32,414 nt of DNA from an uncultured Bacilli bacterium. Lineage in GTDB: Bacteria > Bacillota_I > Bacilli_A > RF39 > UBA660. The stretch spans positions 1 through 32,414 of the forward strand of contig CANQZD010000003.1 of assembly GCA_947628275.1 (NCBI GenBank), written 5' to 3'. Numbering within the stretch: position 1 is the first letter of the stretch; each line of letters begins with the position of its first letter. The translations under genes were made by a program, and so were the position numbers. The notes below the pieces were generated by a model. It was not told the origin of the DNA. It was given only the letters and a program-made list of their open reading frames with translations, and ran no database searches. Shown one piece after another: positions 1 through 9,061 of this stretch.

Positions 1-10
1 TATTTTTATA

Positions 11-61
11 TAGGACATTTTAACTTAAAAATATATTTTAAAAATTAGGACATTTTAACTT
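11..61. repeat. Two copies of a 16-bp direct repeat TAGGACATTTTAACTT (11-26 and 46-61), with an inverted partial copy (AACTTGTCCTA) at about 85-95
   Basis: Read directly: taggacattttaactt occurs twice with 35-bp periodicity; TGTCCTA downstream is the reverse complement of TAGGACA. Confidence 0.7.
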
Positions 62-124
62 GTAAATCACAAAAAAATCAATTCAACTTGTCCTAGCTTT
101 TTAAAAACTAATTTCTATTAGTAC

Positions 125-153
125 TTGAAAATATTTAATATTTTTCATATAAT
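125..153 (+). promoter_or_regulatory. Sigma-A-type promoter of the T-box/leuS operon
   Basis: TTGAAA (125-130), 17-bp spacer, TATAAT (148-153), immediately upstream of T-box stem I. Confidence 0.8.
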
Positions 154-157
154 ACAT

Positions 158-340
158 TAAAGCGATGAAAAAAGAGTAGTAATAAAAATATTCTTTTAAA
201 GAGACTTTGTGGTTGGTGTAAACAAAGAAAGAAATTTTATGAACTTGCTTTTGGATGCTTATAGGAGATACTCCTTTATCAAAATTAAGTTAAAATTAGG
301 ATGGTACCGTCTTTATGACTCCTTAGGTATCATCTTTTTT
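158..340 (+). promoter_or_regulatory. T-box riboswitch, predicted leucine-specific (specifier CUU at 244-246), upstream of leuS
   Basis: GA-rich GATGAAAAAAGAGTAGTA motif; distal-loop motif GGTTGGTGTAA (211-221) in a TTTG/CAAAG stem; GAA-CTT-G specifier context; stem III GGAG/CTCC; T-box sequence AGGATGGTACCGTC (298-311); competing terminator GATGGTACC/GGTATCATC followed by T6 (300-340). Confidence 0.92.
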
Positions 341-358
341 ATTGAAGTGGAGGTTAAA

Positions 359-724
359 GTGGAAAATATTATTTATGATATTTTATTCTTTCTGATTGTT
401 TTTTTAGTTATTTTTGTTATCAATTATATATCATCTTTGAAAAAACTCAAAAAGAAAAAGAAATTAGAATTAGTTGATTATTTAGTTACCAGATTTAAAT
501 TAAGTCCTAAGAAAATAAAAGCTCGGAAAATGGTTTTAACAATTAGCTTAATAAATGCTTTTATTATATCTAGTGTAGCAACATGTATAACAATGTTAGA
601 TATTAGTTTTATTTGGCAATTTATGATTGGTTTTGTGTTAGTATTTGCCCTCATATATTCTTTATATGAGATATATGGTAGATATTTAGTTAATAAAGGT
701 TATGGAAAGGAAAATAGAAAATGA
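359..724 (+). CDS. Small integral membrane protein (about 121 aa), co-transcribed with leuS
   Basis: The track ORF 209-724 starts inside the T-box. The better start is GTG 359 (VENIIYDILFF...) with GGAGG at 349-353. Several hydrophobic segments; stop overlaps the leuS start (ATGA). Confidence 0.7.
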   Translation: MENIIYDILFFLIVFLVIFVINYISSLKKLKKKKKLELVDYLVTRFKLSPKKIKARKMVLTISLINAFIISSVATCITMLDISFIWQFMIGFVLVFALIYSLYEIYGRYLVNKGYGKENRK

Positions 725-3129
725 ATACTTTAGAAATAGAAAAAAAATGGCAAGATTATTGGGATAATCATCATACATTTGAGGCTAAAAATAATGATTC
801 TAAACCTCCATATTATGTATTGGTAGAATTTCCCTATCCATCTGGTAGTGGTCTTCATGTTGGACATGTTAGAAGTTATACTGCTCAAGATGCTATTGCA
901 AGGATGAAAAGAATGCAAGGGTTTAATGTTTTATATCCAATGGGTTGGGATGCTTTTGGAGCGCCTGCTGAAGCTTACGCTATCAAAAATCATATTCATC
1001 CTAAAGAAGCTGTCAAAGAAAACATTAAAACTTTTAAAAGTCAGATGAAAAATTTAGGTTTTTCATTTGATTGGACCAGAGAATTTTCTACGACAGATCC
1101 AGAATATTATAAATGGACTCAATGGCAATTCTTACAATTTTATAAACATGGGATGGCTTATAAAGATACAGTTCCAGTTAATTGGTGTCCAAATTGTAAA
1201 ACTGTTTTGTCTAATGAAGATGCTGCTGGAGGAATTTGTGAACGTTGTGGAACTAGTGTTACTCAAAAAGAAAAATCACAATGGATGCTTAAAATGTCTA
1301 GCTATGCTGAAGATTTATTAAAAGGTTTAGATGATACTAATTTTGCTAATAAAGTAAAGTTAGGTCAAATTAATTGGATTGGTAAATCAACGGGAGTTGA
1401 AGTTGATATTGATATTGTAGGTGGTGGTAAGTTTAGTATCTTTACTACCTGTATTGAAACTATTTATGGTATTACTTTCTTTGTTATTGCTCCTGATGGA
1501 AAATTAATTAAAGAATTATTACCAAGGGTTTTAAATAAAGAAGAAGTTTTAGCTTATATTGAAGAAACTAAAAAGAAATCAAATATGGACCGGACCGAAT
1601 TAAATAAAGGAAAAAGTGGTTGTGAACTTAAAGGTATTAAAGCCATTCATCCAATTACTAAAGAAGAAGTTCCAATTTTCTTAGGTGATTTTGTTTTAGG
1701 AGAGTATGGAACAGGTGCTGTTATGGCCGTTCCTAGTCATGATGAACGAGACTATGAATACGCTTTAGCTCATAATTTAGAGATGAAACAAGTTATTGAC
1801 GGTAAAGATACATCTAAAGAAGCATATGAAAAACATGAATATTTAGGTGTTGGAGCTAAACTTATCAATAGTGCAGAATTTACTGGTTTAACTGTTGAAG
1901 AAGCTAAAGAAAAAATCACTGAAAAATTAGTTAATGAAGGTATTGGGCGGGTTGTCAATAATTACAAAATGCGTGATTGGATTTTCTCTAGACAAAGATT
2001 CTGGGGTGAACCAATTCCAATGATTTATTGTGAACATTGTGGTTGGGTACCAATGTCTGAAAAAGACCTACCTTTATTACTTCCTGATGTTGCTGAATAC
2101 GAACCAACTGATGATGGAGAAAGCCCTCTTGCTAAAATAACTGATTGGGTTAATACTACTTGTCCAAAATGTGGTGGACCTGCTAAAAGGGAAACTGATA
2201 CAATGCCTAACTGGGCTGGTTCAAGTTGGTATTTCTTAAGATTTATGGATGCTCATAATGACCAAGAATTTGCTAGCATGGATGCTATGAAATACTGGAA
2301 TCATGTAGATTGGTATAATGGTGGTATGGAACACACTGCCAGACATTTATTATATGCTCGGTTTTGGGTTCAATTTTTATATAATATTGGACTAGTTCCT
2401 AAAAAAGAAATGATTTGGACCCGAGTAAGTCATGGGATGGTGTTAGGTTCTAATAATGAAAAAATGAGTAAAAGTAAAGGTAATGTTATCAATCCTGATG
2501 ATATTGTTAATGAGTATGGAGCTGATACATTAAGAGTTTATGAAGTATTTATGGGTGATTATCAAGCTGATGTTCCGTGGAGTACCGAATCGCTTAAAGG
2601 CTGTAGAAGATTTATTGATAAAGTTATTCGTTTAAAAGATAAAGTTGTTGATAAGAAAGGATACTCTAGCGATTTAGAAGCTTTGATTCATAAAAGTATT
2701 AAAAAAGTAACTCATGATACTTTAAATTTAAGTTATAATACGGCTATTTCAACATTAATGATTTTAGCAAATGCTTATCAAGACCATGATGAAATAACTA
2801 AAGATGAATATCACTTATTATTAACCCTTTTAAATCCTTATGCTCCTCATATTACTGAAGAGTTAAATGAACAAATTGGTTATCAACCAATCTGTGAATC
2901 TTCTTGGCCAGAATATGATGAAGCAAAAACAATTGATGATAAAATAACGATTGGTGTTCAAGTAAATGGCAAATTAAGAGGAGAAGTATTAGTTAATACT
3001 GATGAAGAAGAATCTAGTGTTAAAGAAAAGGTTATTAACATTGAAAATATTCAAAAATACTTAGATGGAAAAGAAATAGTTAAGTTTATTTATATACCTA
3101 ATAAGATTGTTAATATCATTATTAAGTGA
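721..3129 (+). CDS. leuS: Leucyl-tRNA synthetase
   Basis: Class I signature PYPSGSGLHVGHVRSYT, editing domain, KMSKSKGNV motif, full length 802 aa, downstream of a Leu T-box. Confidence 0.98.
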   Translation: MNTLEIEKKWQDYWDNHHTFEAKNNDSKPPYYVLVEFPYPSGSGLHVGHVRSYTAQDAIARMKRMQGFNVLYPMGWDAFGAPAEAYAIKNHIHPKEAVKENIKTFKSQMKNLGFSFDWTREFSTTDPEYYKWTQWQFLQFYKHGMAYKDTVPVNWCPNCKTVLSNEDAAGGICERCGTSVTQKEKSQWMLKMSSYAEDLLKGLDDTNFANKVKLGQINWIGKSTGVEVDIDIVGGGKFSIFTTCIETIYGITFFVIAPDGKLIKELLPRVLNKEEVLAYIEETKKKSNMDRTELNKGKSGCELKGIKAIHPITKEEVPIFLGDFVLGEYGTGAVMAVPSHDERDYEYALAHNLEMKQVIDGKDTSKEAYEKHEYLGVGAKLINSAEFTGLTVEEAKEKITEKLVNEGIGRVVNNYKMRDWIFSRQRFWGEPIPMIYCEHCGWVPMSEKDLPLLLPDVAEYEPTDDGESPLAKITDWVNTTCPKCGGPAKRETDTMPNWAGSSWYFLRFMDAHNDQEFASMDAMKYWNHVDWYNGGMEHTARHLLYARFWVQFLYNIGLVPKKEMIWTRVSHGMVLGSNNEKMSKSKGNVINPDDIVNEYGADTLRVYEVFMGDYQADVPWSTESLKGCRRFIDKVIRLKDKVVDKKGYSSDLEALIHKSIKKVTHDTLNLSYNTAISTLMILANAYQDHDEITKDEYHLLLTLLNPYAPHITEELNEQIGYQPICESSWPEYDEAKTIDDKITIGVQVNGKLRGEVLVNTDEEESSVKEKVINIENIQKYLDGKEIVKFIYIPNKIVNIIIK

Positions 3130-3132
3130 TTA

Positions 3133-3158
3133 GAATAGTTAAAGCTATTCTTTTTTTT
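3133..3158 (+). terminator. Intrinsic terminator after leuS
   Basis: GAATAG ttaaag CTATTC followed by T8. Confidence 0.85.
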
Positions 3159-3231
3159 ATTATTTAGCCTTTTATTCGACAAAATATTGGCAATTTTTTT
3201 GATATGATTAGTTCAGAAAAGGGAAATGATT

Positions 3232-3411
3232 ATGAAGATAAAATGTTTTGATGAAAATCATGAAAAAGATTTAGAACTGAGTGTGAATACTTTTCTAAAT
3301 ACCATTACTGCCGAGATTATTGATATAAAGTATCAAGTTGCAATTGCAATGCAAGGTGAAGATCAAATATTTTGCTTTTCAGCGATGGTGATTTATTATG
3401 AAAAAGAGTAA
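3232..3411 (+). CDS. Small hypothetical protein (about 59 aa), possible translational coupling to the downstream flippase
   Basis: ATG 3232 preceded by an AAAAGGGA-type RBS; 3' end overlaps the next ORF by 14 nt. Confidence 0.55.
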   Translation: MKIKCFDENHEKDLELSVNTFLNTITAEIIDIKYQVAIAMQGEDQIFCFSAMVIYYEKE

Positions 3412-5056
3412 GCAACTTCGTAAAAGTACTTTTATTGAAGGAACTGTTTTAGCAACATTTTGTATTGTTGTTACAAAAATTTTAGGAATGGTTTATGTAA
3501 TTCCTTTCTACAGCTTAATTGGACCTAAAGGTAGTGCCTTATATGCTTATGCTTATAATATTTATGTAATTTTTTTAAGTATATCGACCGCCGGTATTCC
3601 AATGGCTATTAGTAAAATGATTAAAGAATATAGTACTTTAAAAAATTTTTCAGCTAAAAAGCAAACATATAATTTAGGTAAAAAATTAATTATGAGTGTC
3701 TCGTTATTAATGTTTCTGATATTGTTTTGTTTTTCTAAACCAATTGCCATTTTAATATTGGGTAATCTAGAAGGTGGTAATACCATTTTAGATGTTAGTT
3801 TAGTTATTCGTTTGATTTCTTTTGCTCTTTTAGTAATTCCTTTTTTAAGTATTAATCGGGGATATTTACAAGGTCATAATATTATAAAAGAATCAAGCAT
3901 TAGTCAAATAATTGAACAATTAGTGCGAATTTTATTTATTTTAGTTAGTTCCTTTATTATCATAAAAATCTGTCATCAAAAGGAGATTACAGCTGTTTCA
4001 TTTGCTGTTTTAGGAGCTTTGATTGGCGGGATAAGTGCCCAGATATATTTATATTATAAAATTAAAAAAAATCGTCATGAGTTAAACTTAGATGTTGAAG
4101 TCAAAGACTTTCAACTAAATAAAGAAATAATTTTAAGAATAATTAAATATGCGATTCCTTTTGTCATTATTGATATTGTTATATCCGTTTATAATTTTAT
4201 AGATATGGTTTTTATTTCGCGAACAATGACTTATTTAGGATTTCCAGGAAGTACTACGGAATTTGTGACTACCTCAATTGCAACCTGGGCTAATAAAATT
4301 AACATGATTGTAAATTCAGTTGCCATTGGCTTGACAATTAGTTTAATTCCAAATATTGTCGAAGCTTTTACATTGAAAAAATGGCAAACTGTCGAGCAAA
4401 GAGTAAACAAAGCTTTACAAATTTTGTTAGTTACAAGTTTGCCAATGACAATTGGAATATCCTTATTAGCAGATGGTATTTGGAGTATTTTTTATGGCTA
4501 CAATAAACTTGGAACTGAAGTGTTAAGCTTAGAAATATTTACAGCTTTATTTTACAATTTCAATACAGTAACTTTTACAATTTTACAAAGTATGGATAAA
4601 TTTAAAACCGTATATTTATCAACTTTTTCTGGCTATATTATTAATGCTTTACTTGATGTACCCTTAATGCTTTTATGTTACCAATTACATTTAAAACCAT
4701 TTTATGGAGCTTTAATTGCTTCGATTATTGGTTTAGGTTTAAGTACTTATCTTGCTTTAAGTAAACTAAAAAAAGAATATAATCTTCAATATCATGAGAC
4801 AACTAAAATATTTAATAAAATAATTATTCCTATAATAATTATGATTTTAATTGTTATTAGTTTAAAAATTATTATTCCTTGTAATTTTAATAGTAAGTTA
4901 TGTTCTATTTTGTATGTTGCCTTTATAAGTATTATAGGAGGTAGTAGTTATTTAATTTTATTATTTAAAAATCACGTTTTAGAAACTGTTTTTGGTAAAA
5001 GTTATCTTCATAAAATTATAAAAAAAATTACTTTTGGAAAAGTAAATTTTTCTTAA
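3398..5056 (+). CDS. Polysaccharide biosynthesis/MOP-superfamily flippase, SpoVB/MurJ-like
   Basis: 552 aa, many TM segments; N-terminal KGTxLATFCIVVTKILGMVYVIPFYSLIGPKGSALYAYAYNIY resembles SpoVB-like flippases. Confidence 0.85.
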   Translation: MKKSKQLRKSTFIEGTVLATFCIVVTKILGMVYVIPFYSLIGPKGSALYAYAYNIYVIFLSISTAGIPMAISKMIKEYSTLKNFSAKKQTYNLGKKLIMSVSLLMFLILFCFSKPIAILILGNLEGGNTILDVSLVIRLISFALLVIPFLSINRGYLQGHNIIKESSISQIIEQLVRILFILVSSFIIIKICHQKEITAVSFAVLGALIGGISAQIYLYYKIKKNRHELNLDVEVKDFQLNKEIILRIIKYAIPFVIIDIVISVYNFIDMVFISRTMTYLGFPGSTTEFVTTSIATWANKINMIVNSVAIGLTISLIPNIVEAFTLKKWQTVEQRVNKALQILLVTSLPMTIGISLLADGIWSIFYGYNKLGTEVLSLEIFTALFYNFNTVTFTILQSMDKFKTVYLSTFSGYIINALLDVPLMLLCYQLHLKPFYGALIASIIGLGLSTYLALSKLKKEYNLQYHETTKIFNKIIIPIIIMILIVISLKIIIPCNFNSKLCSILYVAFISIIGGSSYLILLFKNHVLETVFGKSYLHKIIKKITFGKVNFS

Positions 5057-5367
5057 ACCATATACATATTACCATCGGTATTATACGTATCATTAGTAAA
5101 ACTTGTATTAGCACTTTCTAATCTATTTATTCGTGCTTCTAATCTATTTATAGCTCTTTCTAGTTTAGCCATTCTTGCTTCTATTTCATTCATATTCATT
5201 GGCATATCATTGGCATACACTGGATAATTAAGGGGCATATTAGACTGATAATAACTAGAATTAGCCATTACATTTGGCATTGCATTTTGATACATTGGTA
5301 TTGGACTATTATTTGCGCTCATATTAAAATTTGAAGATTGAAAAAATGAATTACGGTCTTTTTTCAT
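5053..5367 (-). CDS. Hypothetical Met/Asn/Pro/Tyr-rich protein with C-terminal coiled coil
   Basis: AGGAGG RBS upstream on the minus strand; low-complexity N-terminus and heptad segment IEARMAKLERAINRLEARINRLES. Confidence 0.7.
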   Translation of the reverse strand: MKKDRNSFFQSSNFNMSANNSPIPMYQNAMPNVMANSSYYQSNMPLNYPVYANDMPMNMNEIEARMAKLERAINRLEARINRLESANTSFTNDTYNTDGNMYMV

Positions 5368-5459
5368 GAAGCTTATCCTCCTTTTTAATTTATTATATGT
5401 TATTTACCTAGAAAGTTGCATTTTAAAAAAATTATGAGATAATAAAAACGGTGATTTAG

Positions 5460-6089
5460 ATGCGTTTAAGAAATGTAAAAAATGCTGGTGATATTTTAAA
5501 TGATAGTAAATATTTTATTAAGGATAATTATCAAGGTAATTGGTCTAAATTTTTTAAAAATAATTATCCTATATCTTTAGAAATTGGCTGTGGTAAAGGT
5601 GACTTTTTAATTAATATGGCTAAAACTTATCCTCATGTAAACTTTATTGGTATTGAAAAATATGAAAGTGTTTTAGTAAGAGCTATTGAAAAAGTTAATA
5701 ATCTAGAACTTACTAATATATGTTTTATGTGTCTTGATGCTTTAGAACTAAATAAATATTTTAATCGTGAAATAGATACTATTTATTTAAACTTTTCTGA
5801 TCCATGGCCTAAAAAACGTCATGCTAAAAGAAGACTTACTTCACCAATTTTTTTAGATATTTATGAACAAATATTTAAGAGTAATCCGCATCTTTTCTTA
5901 AAAACTGATAATCTAATTTTATTTGCCTATAGTCTTGAAACTTTAAGTAACAAAGATTATAAATTTAATAAAGTATCACTTGACTTAGCAAATGAAAATC
6001 TCTTTAATATTCAAACGGAATATGAAACTAGATTTAGTAATTTAGGATATAAAATTAATTATTTAGAAGCCATTAAAAAAAGGGTGTGA
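5460..6089 (+). CDS. trmB: tRNA (guanine-N7-)-methyltransferase
   Basis: EIGCGKGDFL SAM motif, FIGIEKYE, LNFSDPWPKKRHAKRRLT signature. Confidence 0.95.
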   Translation: MRLRNVKNAGDILNDSKYFIKDNYQGNWSKFFKNNYPISLEIGCGKGDFLINMAKTYPHVNFIGIEKYESVLVRAIEKVNNLELTNICFMCLDALELNKYFNREIDTIYLNFSDPWPKKRHAKRRLTSPIFLDIYEQIFKSNPHLFLKTDNLILFAYSLETLSNKDYKFNKVSLDLANENLFNIQTEYETRFSNLGYKINYLEAIKKRV

Positions 6090-6094
6090 TTAAG

Positions 6095-8197
6095 ATGATT
6101 AAAAGTAAAAAAATAAAAGTCATATTAATATTAATTCAAACAATTCTAGCATATTTATTAACGGTATATATTTTAAATAATACTCTTAAGTTATCTTTAT
6201 TATTTAATGTTGATATATTTTTATTTTTAATTATCTGGCTTATTAGTTTTCTTGCTTTATGTCATTTTTTCATACCTATAAAAAAACTATATCATTGGTT
6301 ATTTCAAAAAAGATTTATCCTTTCATTTTTATTATTAATTCTATTGGTTTTAGGTAAATTTAACGGTAGTTCTTATGGGATGTGGAATACTTATATTGAA
6401 CCAAATTATCCAGTTTCTAGTTTAAATTCAATTATGGCTCCAATAAGAGCTATTAGAAGTGATGAATGGTTTGTTAATTCTCCTCATGTTTTATCTCAAT
6501 TTAACAATGATTTTGCCTATTATAATTCTTACTCTAGAGGAATATCTACTGATATGTTTACTACTTTACCTGTTCCTATTAAAAGTATCTTGCTAGCTAC
6601 TAAACCATTTTTAATTGGTTATTTAGTATTAGGTAAAGATTATGGAATGTCTTTTTATTGGTGGAGTAGATTAATTGTTTTATTTTTAGTTACTTTTGAA
6701 TTTTTTAGAATTTTTACAAAAGATAATCGACAAATATCTTTACTTGGAACGATTTTAGTAACTTTTTCTCCTGCTATTTTTTGGTGGTATTCCCAATATT
6801 TAGTTGAACAATTAATAGGAGGAAATTTAGCTATTATTATGTTTTATTACTTATTACACTCTAAAGAAAAGAAAAAGAAAATATTATTTTCCCTAGGTTT
6901 AGGTTTTGGCTTTTTAATCTTTTTCTTTACTTTGTATCCAGCTTGGTTAGTGCCTTTAGGTTATTTCTATTTACTTTTAGCTTTATATTTACTTTATGAT
7001 TATCACCAAAAAGAAAAAATTAAGCTTAAAGATTTAGCGTATTTATTAATTCCTCTTAGTATTTTTGCTATATTTTTAACTATTTTCTTGACTAAAAGTT
7101 ATGAAACTATCAAAATAATTAGTAATACTATTTATCCTGGTCAAAGAAATTCTTTAGGAAATGAAGGCTTTTTAAATTTATTTTATTATCCTATATCTCT
7201 TTTCTTACCTTACAAACCAGTTGATAATCCTTGTGATTTAGCCCTTTTTTATTCTTTTTTTCCTTTAAGCATTATTTATGGTATTGAAGTTTTAATTAAA
7301 GAAAGAAAAAAACTGTCAGAAAATTATTTATTATTAATAATCATTATCTTAGTTATTTTATTAAGTGCTTTTACAATTTTTAAAATTCCAAGTTTTTTAG
7401 CTAGAATAACTTTACTATCAAATGTTACTGGTAAAAGATTAAGTGTTATAATTTCTTTTATTAGTTTATTTATCTTTATTCTTTTAGCTAATAAAAAAAT
7501 TGTATTTACTTCTAAAGAAAAAATCTGGCTTTTTATCACCACCATTTTATGTTCAATTTTAACAATTTTAGTAACTAAAAATGCTATTTCTTCTGTCTTT
7601 GTATTAAGTAAAAAAGCATTTTTAATAGCGTTTATTGTTTTACTAATACCTTCTTTAAGTTTAGTTTTTTCTCATTCCATTACTAAAAAAATTCTCACTC
7701 TTAGTATTATAATTATTTCTTTTATATCAACAATTTGGGTAAATCCTTTAATGAAGGGCTTTAATGGTATTTATGAAAAACCTTTGGCTAAAGAATTAGT
7801 AAAATATCAAACTGAAGATAAAAAATGGTTAATCTTAGATAGTTTTGTTCTCCCTAATTATTTTTTAGCAAATGGTTTAAAAGTGATTAATTCGACTAAT
7901 GTTTATCCTAATCTGACTCTTTATCATTTATTAGATAAAGATTTAAAATATGAAGATACCTATAATCGTTATGCTCATGTAGAAATTAAGCTGACTAACG
8001 ATAAGACAAGTTTTACAAGTCCTTATGAAGATCAAGTCCATATTGCTTTAAATCCAACTGATTTATGTCTTTTAAATGTTGATTATCTTGGTTCTTTAAC
8101 TGATGTATCTAAATTTTCTAATCAAAATATTTCTTTTAAAGAATTATATCATTTAGATAATATATATTTATATCAAGTTACGTGTAAAAATTCTTAA
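6095..8197 (+). CDS. Large polytopic membrane protein, possible GT-C/YfhO-like glycan-modifying protein
   Basis: About 700 aa, numerous TM helices, adjacent to glycan export genes; ATG 6095 preferred over GTG 6086. Confidence 0.55.
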   Translation: MIKSKKIKVILILIQTILAYLLTVYILNNTLKLSLLFNVDIFLFLIIWLISFLALCHFFIPIKKLYHWLFQKRFILSFLLLILLVLGKFNGSSYGMWNTYIEPNYPVSSLNSIMAPIRAIRSDEWFVNSPHVLSQFNNDFAYYNSYSRGISTDMFTTLPVPIKSILLATKPFLIGYLVLGKDYGMSFYWWSRLIVLFLVTFEFFRIFTKDNRQISLLGTILVTFSPAIFWWYSQYLVEQLIGGNLAIIMFYYLLHSKEKKKKILFSLGLGFGFLIFFFTLYPAWLVPLGYFYLLLALYLLYDYHQKEKIKLKDLAYLLIPLSIFAIFLTIFLTKSYETIKIISNTIYPGQRNSLGNEGFLNLFYYPISLFLPYKPVDNPCDLALFYSFFPLSIIYGIEVLIKERKKLSENYLLLIIIILVILLSAFTIFKIPSFLARITLLSNVTGKRLSVIISFISLFIFILLANKKIVFTSKEKIWLFITTILCSILTILVTKNAISSVFVLSKKAFLIAFIVLLIPSLSLVFSHSITKKILTLSIIIISFISTIWVNPLMKGFNGIYEKPLAKELVKYQTEDKKWLILDSFVLPNYFLANGLKVINSTNVYPNLTLYHLLDKDLKYEDTYNRYAHVEIKLTNDKTSFTSPYEDQVHIALNPTDLCLLNVDYLGSLTDVSKFSNQNISFKELYHLDNIYLYQVTCKNS

Positions 8198-8207
8198 AAT
8201 AAAATTG

Positions 8208-8240
8208 GAATACATCTTGTTTTTAAGAGTATTCTTTTTT
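8208..8240 (+). terminator. Intrinsic terminator
   Basis: GAATAC-at-CTT gttttt AAG-a-GTATTC followed by T6. Confidence 0.85.
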
Positions 8241-8264
8241 ATGCCTTAGCAATTATGTGTTGGT

Positions 8265-8294
8265 TTGATATTTTAGATTATAAATGCTATACTA
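8265..8294 (+). promoter_or_regulatory. Promoter of the glycan export operon
   Basis: TTGATA (8265-8270), 18-bp spacer, extended -10 TGCTATACT (TATACT 8289-8294). Confidence 0.65.
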
Positions 8295-8314
8295 TTAATG
8301 AATTGAGGTGCTAA

Positions 8315-9055
8315 ATGAAAAAAGAAATCGTTAATGCCATTGAAATTCAAAATGTTACTAAAAGTTTTAAGATATATTATGATAAAGCCAGAACTTTAAA
8401 AGAACATTTGGTCTTTTGGCATAAAAGTGAACCGGAATTATTTACAGCTTTAAAAAATATTAGTTTAAATATAAAAAAAGGTGAGACGGTTGGATTAGTT
8501 GGGGTAAATGGTTCAGGAAAATCAACTCTTTTAAAATTAATGACAAGAATAATTTATCCTACTAAAGGTAAAGTCGTTACTCACGGCAAACTAACATCTT
8601 TACTTGAACTTGGTGCAGGTTTTCATCAAGACTTTACAGGTAGAGAAAATATTTATTTTAATGCTTCTATTTTTGGTCTTACTAAAGCTGAAATTGATAA
8701 AAGAATCGATGAAATTATTAATTTTTCTGAATTAGGTGATTTTATTGATAATCCGGTTCGGACATATTCTTCAGGTATGTATATGCGCCTTGCTTTTTCA
8801 ATTGCCATTAATGTTGATGCTGAAATTTTATTAATCGATGAAATTTTAGCTGTAGGTGATCAACATTTTCAAGAAAAGTGTTTTGCTAAATTACAAGAAT
8901 TAAAAGAAAGCGATAAAACAATTGTAATTGTTAGTCATGATTTAGGCAATATTAAAAATTTATGTACTCGGGCTATTTGGATTAATAATGGAGTTATTGC
9001 TGCTGATGGAGAACCAGCTAAAGTTATTAATGAATATTTGAAAAAGTGTGGGTGA
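8315..9055 (+). CDS. ABC transporter ATP-binding protein, teichoic acid/O-antigen export type (TagH/Wzt-like, without C-terminal glycan-binding domain)
   Basis: Walker A GVNGSGKST, signature YSSGMYMRLAFSIA, Walker B ILLIDEILAVGD; paired with an ABC-2 permease. Confidence 0.92.
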   Translation: MKKEIVNAIEIQNVTKSFKIYYDKARTLKEHLVFWHKSEPELFTALKNISLNIKKGETVGLVGVNGSGKSTLLKLMTRIIYPTKGKVVTHGKLTSLLELGAGFHQDFTGRENIYFNASIFGLTKAEIDKRIDEIINFSELGDFIDNPVRTYSSGMYMRLAFSIAINVDAEILLIDEILAVGDQHFQEKCFAKLQELKESDKTIVIVSHDLGNIKNLCTRAIWINNGVIAADGEPAKVINEYLKKCG

Positions 9056-9061
9056 TAAAAA

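Noticed and set aside
209-358. N-terminal 50 codons of the 209-724 track ORF
   Set aside because: Region is the T-box leader RNA; better start at GTG 359 with a GGAGG RBS.
730-918. Minus-strand ORF inside leuS
   Set aside because: Antisense to a strongly conserved CDS; no RBS or family signature.
1067-1321. Plus-strand alternative-frame ORF inside leuS
   Set aside because: Out-of-frame shadow ORF of leuS.
721-3129. Mycoplasma-type code (TGA = Trp)
   Set aside because: TGA ends leuS, trmB and the ABC ATPase gene, and Trp is encoded by TGG throughout.
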